From assembly GCA_964291445.2 (NCBI GenBank), contig OZ219862.1, positions 62,001 through 126,000 on the forward strand: a DNA stretch of 64,000 nt, written 5' to 3'. Under the pieces are notes generated by a model that was given only the letters and a program-made list of their open reading frames with translations, was not told the DNA's origin and did not search any database. This DNA comes from JAPOXR01 sp964291445 (lineage in GTDB: Bacteria > Pseudomonadota > Alphaproteobacteria > Rhodobacterales > Rhodobacteraceae). Below are positions 8,021-15,822 of this stretch, piece after piece. Made by a program: the position numbers and the translations under genes. Positions within the stretch are counted from its first letter, which is position 1, and each line of letters starts with the position of its first letter.

Positions 8021-10111
8021 TCAATCTCGATTGCCCGTCCGGCGCCGGCTGCGCCGCCCTGACCGGCTGGACCGTCCTGCCTCCGCCTCGCCGCCGGCAC
8101 CGGGCGCCTTGTCGGGAAGCAGGCCCTCCAGGTGCGGGAAGGGGTCGACCGCATGCGGTATGGCGGTGGCATTGACAAAATGTTCCTGGAACCTGGGTTC
8201 CATGGCGGTTTCGACCTTCTCGATGCGGTTGACCACCGCCTCGATCTCCCGGCGCGCCGCCAGGCTGCACAAGGCCATGCGGGCGCCGGTTCCGGCCGCG
8301 TTGCCGGCCGAGGAGACCCGGTCCGGGTTGCAGTCGGGGATCATGCCCAGAATCATGGCGTGCCGGGTCGATATGTGGGAGCCGAAGGCACCGGCAAGCA
8401 CGATGCGGTCCACGCTGTCAACGCCAAGCTCGTCCATCAGCAGCCTGGCGCCGGCATAGAGCGCCGCCTTGGCCAGCTGAATGGCGCGGATATCGGCCTG
8501 GGTCACCATGATGCGGTCGCTGTCCTCGTCCGTGCAGCCATGCAGCAGGTAGGAATAGGTCCGGCCTTCCGGCAGGATCCTGCCGGAATCCTGGCCCGAT
8601 GCGGGTCCGGCAAGGCCGGACTGGTCGATGATGCCGGCCACGCGCAATTCGGCGATGGCCTCGATGATGCCGGAGCCACAGATGCCGGTGATGCCGGATC
8701 CCGCGGCTACCTGCGAAAACCCCGCCTCGTCCGACCACAATTCGCTGCCGATGATCTTGAATCTCGGCTCTCCGGTCCCGGGCAAGATCTCGACCCGCTC
8801 GATGGCCCCGGGCGCCGCCCGCTGGCCGGAAGATATCTGCGCGCCCTCGAATGCCGGTCCGGTCGGCGACGAGCAGGCCAGTACCCGGTCTCGGTTGCCG
8901 AGCACGATCTCGGCATTGGTTCCGACATCGACGATCAGGACCAGGTCATCGGACAGGTGCGGTTGTTCGGACAGGATGACTGCGGCGCAATCGGCACCGA
9001 CATGGCCGGCGATGCAGGGCAGGATGTAGATTCGTGACGCCGCACCGACAAAACCGATCCCCAACTCGCCGGCGCTGGTCATGACCGGGTCGGCCGTTGC
9101 CAGGGCAAAGGGTGCCTGGCCAAGCTCGGTCGGGTCCAGGCCCAGCAACAGGTGATGCATGACCGGGTTGCAGACAAAGACGGTCTCCAGGATCAGCCCG
9201 GAATCGACACCAGCCGATGCCGCCGTCTCCTCGAACAGCGATTCCAGCTCCCGGTGCAGGGCCGCGGTCATGTCGGTAGCGCCACCCTCGTTGAGCATGG
9301 CATAGGAGACCCGGCTCATGAGATCCTCGCCGAACCGGATCTGCGGGTTCATGGCCCCGGAGGCGGCAACGATGTTGCCGGTCTCGAGATCGCACAGATG
9401 GGCGGCAATGGTGGTGGAGCCGACATCGACGGCATATCCATAAACCGGTCCGGGCTGAAATCCCGGCCACAGCCCGACCATGCGCGGGACCGAGTCGTCA
9501 TCCTGCCGGTGCAGCGCCACTGTGACCTTCCAGTCACCCACGCGCAACGCGCCCTGCAATTGCGGAATAATGGCGAGGGCAACCCGAACGTCGTCGATTC
9601 CCCATTGGTCGGAAATCGCCTCGCGAAGCCGTTCGAGATCACCTGAAGGATCATGGATATCCGGTTGAGATACCTCGATATAATGCAGTTTGATGGCGGG
9701 ATCCATTGCCACTGGCCGCTCATCCGGAGATTTCCTGACTACCTGCCGGTGCACCTGTGATTCCGCCGGTACATCGACGACGATGTCACCGAGTATCCGC
9801 GCCTGGCAGCCCAGCCGCCGACCCGTCGGCAGGCCGCGGATGCGGTGGTAGCGGTCTTCGACCTCGTTCCAGCCGGACAGTGCTTCCGGCCGGGCCGACA
9901 CGCCGTGCTTTGGAAACTCGCCAAAGGAAGGTGATACCTGGCACCGGGAGCAGATGCCGCGTCCGCCGCAGACGCTGTCAAGATCGACGCCGAGCCGGCG
10001 CGCCGCCTCGAGCACAGGCGTTCCTTCGGGAATTCGCCCGCGCTTGCCGGACGGGGTGAAGATCACCAGCGGGTCCGTCACCGCCTTCCCGTCACTGCTG
10101 GCTCCCGACAT
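8021..10111 (-). CDS. RACo/RamA-like ATP-dependent activator of corrinoid proteins (2Fe-2S plus ASKHA, DUF4445)
   Basis: A 696-residue protein. It has an N-terminal plant-type 2Fe-2S ferredoxin domain (residues ~10-100: SVCGGRGICSRC, with a later Cys in RRLGCQ), a middle linker domain and a large ASKHA-type ATPase region (from about residue 220: YGYAVDVGSTTIAAHL, VLIVDVGTNAEIVLG, GICGSGIIEAI, RIVLAGAFGSHIS). Family members reduce inactive Co(II) corrinoids to Co(I) at the cost of ATP. It is the last gene of a leftward operon with a methyltetrahydrofolate-type methyltransferase and a MetF-like gene. The ATG at 10111 is used; a GTG at 10153 preceded by AAGGAGG is an alternative. The tail is basic and low-complexity. 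Confidence 0.88.
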   Translation of the reverse strand: MSGASSDGKAVTDPLVIFTPSGKRGRIPEGTPVLEAARRLGVDLDSVCGGRGICSRCQVSPSFGEFPKHGVSARPEALSGWNEVEDRYHRIRGLPTGRRLGCQARILGDIVVDVPAESQVHRQVVRKSPDERPVAMDPAIKLHYIEVSQPDIHDPSGDLERLREAISDQWGIDDVRVALAIIPQLQGALRVGDWKVTVALHRQDDDSVPRMVGLWPGFQPGPVYGYAVDVGSTTIAAHLCDLETGNIVAASGAMNPQIRFGEDLMSRVSYAMLNEGGATDMTAALHRELESLFEETAASAGVDSGLILETVFVCNPVMHHLLLGLDPTELGQAPFALATADPVMTSAGELGIGFVGAASRIYILPCIAGHVGADCAAVILSEQPHLSDDLVLIVDVGTNAEIVLGNRDRVLACSSPTGPAFEGAQISSGQRAAPGAIERVEILPGTGEPRFKIIGSELWSDEAGFSQVAAGSGITGICGSGIIEAIAELRVAGIIDQSGLAGPASGQDSGRILPEGRTYSYLLHGCTDEDSDRIMVTQADIRAIQLAKAALYAGARLLMDELGVDSVDRIVLAGAFGSHISTRHAMILGMIPDCNPDRVSSAGNAAGTGARMALCSLAARREIEAVVNRIEKVETAMEPRFQEHFVNATAIPHAVDPFPHLEGLLPDKAPGAGGEAEAGRSSRSGRRSRRRTGNRD

Positions 10112-10196
10112 CGCTAGACCGGCCCGTTCGGCCGACCAGCCTTGCCCCGCCACCGCCCTCCTTGTGGGACGGCCTGCATGGTGGCCACCGGTGGCA

Positions 10197-11117
10197 TCAT
10201 CGTGCTCGTCGGCGCCGTCGGCGCCGTCCGGCCGTCGGTTCGTTCGGATTCGGCGCCGGTTTGTAATTCCTGATCCAGGCGGCGCCATGCGGATCATTGT
10301 TGGTCAGCAGGTTGGCGGCGCGGATTGCCTCCATTTCCTGTGGGCGGACCGGGTTCATGATCGCCGAGGTCATGCCGGCGCTGATCGCCATCGGCAGGAA
10401 TGCGGCGTTGATGCCGTGCCGATTGGGAAGTCCGAACGAAATGTTGGAAGCGCCGCAGGTCGAGTTGACATCGAGCTCCTCCCGCAACCGGCGGACCAGG
10501 GCAAAGACCTGCTTGCCGGCCGTGGCCATGGCGCCGATCGGCATGACCAGCGGGTCCACCACGATATCGTTGGAGGGGATGCCGTAATCGGCAGCCCGCT
10601 GAACGATCTTCCTGGCCACGGCGAACCGGACATCGGGGTCCTCGGATATGCCGGTATCGTCGTTTGAGATGGCGACGACCGGGACATTGTACCGCTTGAC
10701 CAGCGGCAGGATTGCCTCCAGCCGCTCTTCCTCCCCGGTGACCGAGTTCAGCAGCGGCCGGCCTTCGCAGGCCTCGAGCCCGGCCCGCAGCGCGTCGGGA
10801 ACCGAGCTGTCCACGCAGATCGGCACATCGACCGTGTCCTGCACCAACTCGATCAACCGTTTCATCAGCGGCGGCTCGGTCTGGTTTGGGTCCGGGTTTG
10901 AATTGTAGACCACGCCAGCGTTGACATCGAGCATCGAGGCGCCGCAGGCAACCTGTTCAAGTGCATCCTTTTGCACGGTTTCGAAATTGCCGGCCTCAAG
11001 TTCGGCAGCAAGCAGTTTGCGTCCGGTGGGGTTGATTCGCTCGCCTATGACACAGAATGGCTCGTCAAACCCGATAACGGCTGTCCGGGTCCTTGATTCC
11101 ACGATCGTGCGGGTCAT
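10197..11117 (-). CDS. Methyltetrahydrofolate:corrinoid methyltransferase-like protein (pterin-binding domain)
   Basis: A 306-residue TIM-barrel protein of the pterin-binding family shared with dihydropteroate synthase and the MetH folate domain: FCVIGERINPTGRK at the start, ASMLDVNAGV, VPICVDSS, LLNSVTGEEER, VPVVAISNDDTGI, DIVVDPLVMPIGAM and CGASNISFGLP. The NVNxG-like and SNISFG motifs favour a methyl-THF:corrinoid methyltransferase over folate synthesis. It would move methyl groups between a corrinoid protein and tetrahydrofolate. It overlaps the MetF-like gene by four bases (ATGA). The C-terminus ends in a run of arginines, which is unusual. Confidence 0.87.
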   Translation of the reverse strand: MTRTIVESRTRTAVIGFDEPFCVIGERINPTGRKLLAAELEAGNFETVQKDALEQVACGASMLDVNAGVVYNSNPDPNQTEPPLMKRLIELVQDTVDVPICVDSSVPDALRAGLEACEGRPLLNSVTGEEERLEAILPLVKRYNVPVVAISNDDTGISEDPDVRFAVARKIVQRAADYGIPSNDIVVDPLVMPIGAMATAGKQVFALVRRLREELDVNSTCGASNISFGLPNRHGINAAFLPMAISAGMTSAIMNPVRPQEMEAIRAANLLTNNDPHGAAWIRNYKPAPNPNEPTAGRRRRRRRAR

Positions 11118-12019
11118 GGGCTGGCTCTCCCCTTTGCCTGCCTGCTGCTTGCCCAGGCGGCGCTTGCCCTGATTCCGCCAAGCGGAAAGATGTGCAGCCC
11201 CTTGATCAGGGCGTCATCCCGGTCGCCGCGAAACCGCACCAGGTCTGCGACCACGCTGTCCGGTTCGACTGGTGAGAGGAGCTTGACAACATCCCGGGCA
11301 CGTCGCTGGATGACCCGGATCGATGGCCCGACGCCGCATGCAACGGCGTATTTGAGCAGGGTCTGCAGCTTGGTTGGCCCGGCAACACCGACATTGATCG
11401 GCATGGTCACCCCCAACTCCCGGATCCGGGTTGCCCAGGCAATCACCGGCGCGGCCTCGAACGCAAATTGCGTCGTCAATTCCATCGCCATGCCGGAATC
11501 GTCGGCAATTCGCTGCTTGTGCAGGATCGCCCTGTCGGTTTCGGCGGTGCCGCCCTCTGGATCGATATCACGGTTGCCTTCCGGGTGGCCGGCCACGAAC
11601 ACCCTGCTGTATCCGGCCTGCTCCAGAATTCCGGTTTCCAGCAGTTGAACCGAGCTGTGGAACTGGCCGTAAGGCTTGTCGATTCCCCCGGCCAGCAGCA
11701 GGGCTTCGTTGACACCGGCGGTGTCACGGTAGCGCTCTGCCATGTCCTGAAACTGCGAGCGGCTCCGGATCGTGCGGGCAGTGATGTGCGGAACAACGGC
11801 AAATCCCTCGTCGGCGAGTCGTTTCGCGGTCGCCACCATGTCATCGGCTGGCGTGCCTTCGATCTGGGCAACATAGACACGCGTTGCCCGGGGCAGGATG
11901 TCACGGAAATCAGGGATCTTCACCGCTGTCCTGGGCGTCACCTCGATGCTGAAGCCGGCAATGAATTCCGACATGGCGGAAGGAACAGGCGAAGCGTTGG
12001 CGTGATCCGGTATGTTCAT
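11114..12019 (-). CDS. Methylenetetrahydrofolate reductase-like protein (MetF family)
   Basis: A 301-residue MetF-type barrel. It has FSIEVTPRTAVKIP near residue 23, VVPHITARTIRSRSQF near residue 76, EALLLAGGIDKPYGQF (the flavin/folate-binding loop) and VFVAGHPEGN. Family members interconvert 5,10-methylene- and 5-methyl-THF. Beside a methyl-THF:corrinoid methyltransferase it would oxidise methyl-THF from demethylation reactions into the C1 pool, rather than supply methionine synthesis. This is inferred from context only. It is coupled by overlap to the next gene. Confidence 0.85.
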   Translation of the reverse strand: MNIPDHANASPVPSAMSEFIAGFSIEVTPRTAVKIPDFRDILPRATRVYVAQIEGTPADDMVATAKRLADEGFAVVPHITARTIRSRSQFQDMAERYRDTAGVNEALLLAGGIDKPYGQFHSSVQLLETGILEQAGYSRVFVAGHPEGNRDIDPEGGTAETDRAILHKQRIADDSGMAMELTTQFAFEAAPVIAWATRIRELGVTMPINVGVAGPTKLQTLLKYAVACGVGPSIRVIQRRARDVVKLLSPVEPDSVVADLVRFRGDRDDALIKGLHIFPLGGIRASAAWASSRQAKGRASP

Positions 12020-12046
12020 GCTGCTGTTGATCCCCCTGTATAGGTG

Positions 12047-12343
12047 TCAGGACCAGCCATCTGCGGCGATCAGTTCGCGCAGGCGGGCGGGCGAGTATTC
12101 CTGTTCAAGCCGGGCGGCATGCTCCTGTGCCAGCCGGTCCGCCGGCCCGTCCTCGGCGACAGGGCGCGATTTCCTCCATTCTGCCAGATAGGCATCGGTA
12201 TCGCGGGCGCCGGATTTCATTGCACACCGGTCGATGGCCTGTTCGAACCGCTCGGAGAGCTGCACCTTCGCCGCTCGCCGTCCCTTGCCGACAATGACCT
12301 GCGCAGGAATGTCACGCCAGTACACGTATACAATATCAGGCAT
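12047..12343 (-). CDS. Virulence-factor family small protein (PF13769-type)
   Basis: A 98-residue protein beginning MPDIVYVYWRDIPAQVIVGK and ending in a helical region (QEYSPARLRELIAADGW). It matches a small family given the unhelpful label virulence factor, often found beside MetF and methyl-THF methyltransferase genes in Alphaproteobacteria. Its biochemical role is unknown to me. The ATG at 12343 is chosen because CGGGAG lies seven bases before it; an ATG six codons upstream overlaps that site. It is the first gene of the four-gene operon and is divergent from rlmE. Confidence 0.75.
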   Translation of the reverse strand: MPDIVYVYWRDIPAQVIVGKGRRAAKVQLSERFEQAIDRCAMKSGARDTDAYLAEWRKSRPVAEDGPADRLAQEHAARLEQEYSPARLRELIAADGWS

Positions 12344-12509
12344 TGCAATCTCCCGGAGCATCGACCGCGCCCGATTGCCACGCCGGAACCTTGCTCGGTC
12401 CCGTCAGTGGCAACCCCTGGCCAGCGGCTGCAGTTTCCTGCTTCCTTGCGATCAACAGCAAAATCTGGAATGCCCTTTGGATATTTTGCCAGTGCCGGTC
12501 AAGCAAACA

Positions 12510-13211
12510 ATGAAAAGAAGTCAGGATTCCGGTGGTCGGCGCCACCTGTCGGTCCGCGTCAGGAAGGCCAGGGGACGCAAGATCAGCTCCTACCGGTGGC
12601 TCAGCCGGCAATTGAACGACCCGTTCGTGCGGCAGGCGCGGCTCGACGGGCTTCGCAGCCGCGCCGCCTACAAGCTGGCGGAGCTTGATGACCGCTACCG
12701 GTTTCTTGCACCGGGAAAGCTCGTCGCCGATCTTGGCTGCCATCCGGGTGGCTGGACGCAGATTGCGGTCGAGCGGGTCAATGCCAATGCACGGCTCGCC
12801 GGCAAACCGGTCGGCCGGGTGCTCGGCCTGGACATCCGGGAGATGGAGCCGGTCGAGGGGGCGGAATTCATGGTGCTTGACCTGCAGTCGGAGCCGGCCA
12901 GCCAGCTGATCCGCGAATGGTGCCCCGATGGCATCGATGCCGTGCTCTCCGACATGGCGGCGCCGGCAACCGGGCATGCGCAGACCGACCATTTGCGAAT
13001 CATGGCCTTGTGCGAGGCGGCGGCGGAGATGTCCTTCGACCTGCTGGTCGAAGGTGGCAGCTTCGTGGCCAAGGTGCTGGCTGGCGGGACCGAGCAGCAT
13101 CTGCTCGGGCAGCTCAAATCCAGGTTCGAGCGGGTCCACCACGCCAAGCCCAGATCCAGCCGGGCGTCCAGTTCGGAAAAATACGTGGTCGCCCTCGGAT
13201 TTCGCCCCTGA
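12510..13211 (+). CDS. rlmE: 23S rRNA 2'-O-ribose methyltransferase RlmE (FtsJ)
   Basis: Methylates U2552 in the A loop of 23S rRNA with SAM. The 233-residue protein shows the FtsJ fold: a basic N-terminus, RSRAAYKLAELDDRY with the first catalytic Lys, VADLGCHPGGWTQIA for SAM binding, VLSDMAAPATG with the catalytic Asp, FVAKVLAGG with the second Lys and SSEKYVVALGF with the Glu. All four residues of the K-D-K-E set are therefore present. The ATG at 12510 gives the usual basic leader. Confidence 0.93.
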   Translation: MKRSQDSGGRRHLSVRVRKARGRKISSYRWLSRQLNDPFVRQARLDGLRSRAAYKLAELDDRYRFLAPGKLVADLGCHPGGWTQIAVERVNANARLAGKPVGRVLGLDIREMEPVEGAEFMVLDLQSEPASQLIREWCPDGIDAVLSDMAAPATGHAQTDHLRIMALCEAAAEMSFDLLVEGGSFVAKVLAGGTEQHLLGQLKSRFERVHHAKPRSSRASSSEKYVVALGFRP

Positions 13212-13294
13212 CCGGCCAAGGTCAGCTTGACATTGTCCGTCCGGGCGCAAGAAAAGCCAGCCCATCGCAAACTTGCTCGCAGGAGGACTTCACC

Positions 13295-14128
13295 ATGACC
13301 AGAGTCAATCGTGTCACCGTCGGGGAGGTCGAGTTGACCGTGCTCAATGACGGCGCCCTGGATTTTCCCAATGACGTCTTTGCCGAGTTGTCGGAGGCGG
13401 AGGTGACGGCGTTGCTGGCCAATGCCGGCGCAACGGCAATCCGGACCAATTTCAACGCATTGCATGTCCGCTCGCAAGCCCGCTCCGTTCTGGTCGATGC
13501 CGGCGCCAGGGAGTTCTTCGGTCCCACGGCGGGATTTTTCGGCGAGGCGATGGCCGAGGCAGGCATCCGGGAGGCGGACATCACCCACCTGGTCATCACC
13601 CATCTTCACCCGGACCATATTGGCGGCACGCTGACCGTGGATGGCGAGTTGGTATTCCCCGATGCCGAGTTCTTCGTGTCCGACAAGGAATATCGGCACT
13701 GGACCGATGATGGCAATTTCGTTGGCGCCGACGATCATGCCACCGAGTGGCGGAAACTGGCACTCGACGTCCTGAATGCATATGGCGACCGCGTCACCAC
13801 GCTTGGCGATGACGACGAGATTGTCCCGGGCATGCGCATGATCAACCTGCCAGGCCACACTCCCGGCCATGCCGGGGTGCAGATCGGCTCAGGCCCGGAC
13901 CAGTTCATCTACGTGGCCGACATTCTTCATGCCCAGGATCTGCAGATGGCCAGGCCCGATGTCTGTGCCGTCTTCGATGCCGACCGCGACCAGGCGATCC
14001 GGTCGCGTCGGCGTCTGCTGGACATGCTGGCGACGGACAGGATCATGTTTTCCGGCTCGCATTTTCTCGATTGCGTCACCGGCCATGTCGAGAAATCCGG
14101 CGATGGATTCAGGATAGTTTCGGGATAG
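13295..14128 (+). CDS. MBL-fold metallo-hydrolase
   Basis: A 277-residue metallo-beta-lactamase-fold protein. The metal site is complete: THLHPDHIGG near residue 105, PGHTPGH near residue 188, an Asp in YVADILH and a His in FSGSHFLD. The substrate is unknown; the two-domain length and layout resemble lactonase-like members, but this is only a resemblance. AGGAGG at 13281-13286 fixes the ATG. It is a single gene between rlmE and recA with no operon partner. Confidence 0.85.
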   Translation: MTRVNRVTVGEVELTVLNDGALDFPNDVFAELSEAEVTALLANAGATAIRTNFNALHVRSQARSVLVDAGAREFFGPTAGFFGEAMAEAGIREADITHLVITHLHPDHIGGTLTVDGELVFPDAEFFVSDKEYRHWTDDGNFVGADDHATEWRKLALDVLNAYGDRVTTLGDDDEIVPGMRMINLPGHTPGHAGVQIGSGPDQFIYVADILHAQDLQMARPDVCAVFDADRDQAIRSRRRLLDMLATDRIMFSGSHFLDCVTGHVEKSGDGFRIVSG

Positions 14129-14219
14129 GCTCGGCATTTCCGCGTGTCGGCTGATCATGCCGCGGCACCACGCTGTTGCAAGATCGCCACGCCGAATCGC
14201 CAGTCGAAAAAAAAGCCAT

Positions 14220-14248
14220 TTGACATGTTCATTTTTTGTTCCTAGATA
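14220..14248 (+). promoter_or_regulatory. recA promoter
   Basis: TTGACA (14220-14225) and TAGATA (14243-14248) are separated by exactly 17 bases, a near-consensus sigma-70 promoter about 70 bases before the recA ATG. The LexA box lies inside the spacer, so LexA binding would block RNA polymerase directly. Confidence 0.75.
14227..14241 (+). promoter_or_regulatory. LexA (SOS) box of recA
   Basis: GTTC-ATTTTTT-GTTC matches the alphaproteobacterial LexA operator GTTC-N7-GTTC exactly. It sits between the -35 and -10 elements of the recA promoter. This is direct sequence evidence for SOS control of recA and also for the taxonomic placement. Confidence 0.9.
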
Positions 14249-14316
14249 TGTCCGAACAGACATTGAACAGTGTTTCATTGTCGTAGCCCGGACACAGGAA
14301 TAGAAGGAAATTGGGA

Positions 14317-15393
14317 ATGGATCGCAAGGTCATCAATCTGGAACGGCAGGACATGGACAAGAAAAAGGCACTTGACGCGGCATTGGGTCAGATAGAGCGA
14401 AATTTTGGCAAGGGATCCATCATGCGTCTCGGCCAGGACGGCGCGGTGATGGACATCGAGGCGATTTCGACCGGCTCGCTCGGCCTGGATCTTGCACTCG
14501 GGATCGGCGGACTTCCGAAGGGTCGCATCGTCGAGGTCTATGGTCCGGAAGCATCCGGCAAGACGACGCTGGCCCTGCACGTGGTCGCAGAGGAGCAGGG
14601 GAACAAGGGCATTTGTGCATTCGTCGATGCCGAACACGCCCTGGATCCGGCCTATGCCAAGAAGCTCGGCGTCGACATTGATGAATTGCTGATTTCCCAG
14701 CCGGATACCGGTGAACAGGCGCTGGAGATTACCGACACCCTGGTCAGGTCGGGCGCGGTGTCGCTCGTCGTCGTCGACTCGGTGGCCGCCCTGACTCCGA
14801 AATCGGAACTCGAGGGAGAGATGGGTGACTCCCAGGTCGGAACCCAGGCCCGGCTGATGAGCCAGGCCATGCGCAAGCTGACCGGCTCCATCAGCCGTTC
14901 GAACTGCATGGTCATCTTCATCAACCAGATCCGCATGAAGATCGGCGTCATGTTCGGCTCGCCGGAGACGACGACCGGCGGCAATGCCCTGAAATTCTAT
15001 TCCTCGGTCCGTCTCGATATCAGGCGAATCGGCGCCATCAAGAATCGTGACGAGGTCGTCGGCAACACCACCAGGGTGAAGATCGTCAAGAACAAGATGG
15101 CGCCACCCTTCAGGATGGCGGAATTCGACATTCTCTACGGCACCGGGATCTCGAAGGCAGGCGAATTGATCGACCTGGGAATCAAGTCCGGAATCGTCGA
15201 CAAATCCGGCTCCTGGTATTCCTACGAGGATGAGAGAATCGGCCAGGGACGGCTGAATGCGGTGGCATTTCTCGAGCAGAATCCGCAGATGGCCGGCGAG
15301 ATCGAACACAAGATCAAGGTTGCCCACGGCATCGAGGCCGAAGGCGGCGATGCCGCAGCCGGACATGAGGACATCGAGGCCAGCGCCGGATAG
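14317..15393 (+). CDS. recA: Recombinase A
   Basis: Forms ATP-dependent filaments on single-stranded DNA for homologous recombination and triggers LexA self-cleavage. The 358-residue protein has the Walker A loop GPEASGKTT, Walker B SLVVVDSVAAL, the DNA-binding loop region EGEMGDSQVGTQARLMSQ, FINQIRMKIGVMFG and the usual acidic C-terminal tail. The ATG at 14317 follows AGAAGGAAA; a TTG two codons earlier is less likely. An SOS box lies in its promoter. Confidence 0.98.
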   Translation: MDRKVINLERQDMDKKKALDAALGQIERNFGKGSIMRLGQDGAVMDIEAISTGSLGLDLALGIGGLPKGRIVEVYGPEASGKTTLALHVVAEEQGNKGICAFVDAEHALDPAYAKKLGVDIDELLISQPDTGEQALEITDTLVRSGAVSLVVVDSVAALTPKSELEGEMGDSQVGTQARLMSQAMRKLTGSISRSNCMVIFINQIRMKIGVMFGSPETTTGGNALKFYSSVRLDIRRIGAIKNRDEVVGNTTRVKIVKNKMAPPFRMAEFDILYGTGISKAGELIDLGIKSGIVDKSGSWYSYEDERIGQGRLNAVAFLEQNPQMAGEIEHKIKVAHGIEAEGGDAAAGHEDIEASAG

Positions 15394-15822
15394 AATGAGG
15401 CAATGATCCCTTCCGTCGGAAGGGGGAGGAGGGCTGCCGGGAGCGCATCATGCACCCCGGCAGTCCGCTTTCCGGGGACCAACTCCGGAGCTTTCAGCCT
15501 GCCGGCACACGGGCAGAGGCAGGGCCGCAGTTCAATTCGCTCACCATGGACGACAGGGTTCGGACAAGCCGGTGCACGCGACCCGGGACAGGCAACCGGT
15601 CAGGATTTGGCCGGCTCCGGTGCCGTTGCAGGGAAAAAGATTTCTCCGGGCCTGACCCGGCGGCTGGCCGGGACCAGGATCCACGAAATTTCCGCAAGCT
15701 GCTGCCCATTTTTCCTCGCCGATCCAATCATGCGATGAAACTGGCCGGCATGGCAGGCGGTTGAACAGCATGCTGTTTCGGGGGTAAGGGCGAGCCCTGA
15801 ATTGATTTCGGGTCGGGAATCC
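15394..15822 (+). other. Intergenic region between recA and alaS
   Basis: No convincing gene in about 430 bases. A perfect hairpin lies 15 bases after the recA stop: CCCTTCC (15408-15414), loop GTC, GGAAGGG (15418-15424). It has no T-tract after it, so it may only stabilise the recA message end. The open frames here are short, Arg/Gly/Pro-rich and without family signals. Confidence 0.5.

Noticed and set aside
15408..15424. Hairpin after recA as an intrinsic terminator
   Set aside because: The stem is perfect but is followed by G-rich sequence, not a T-tract.
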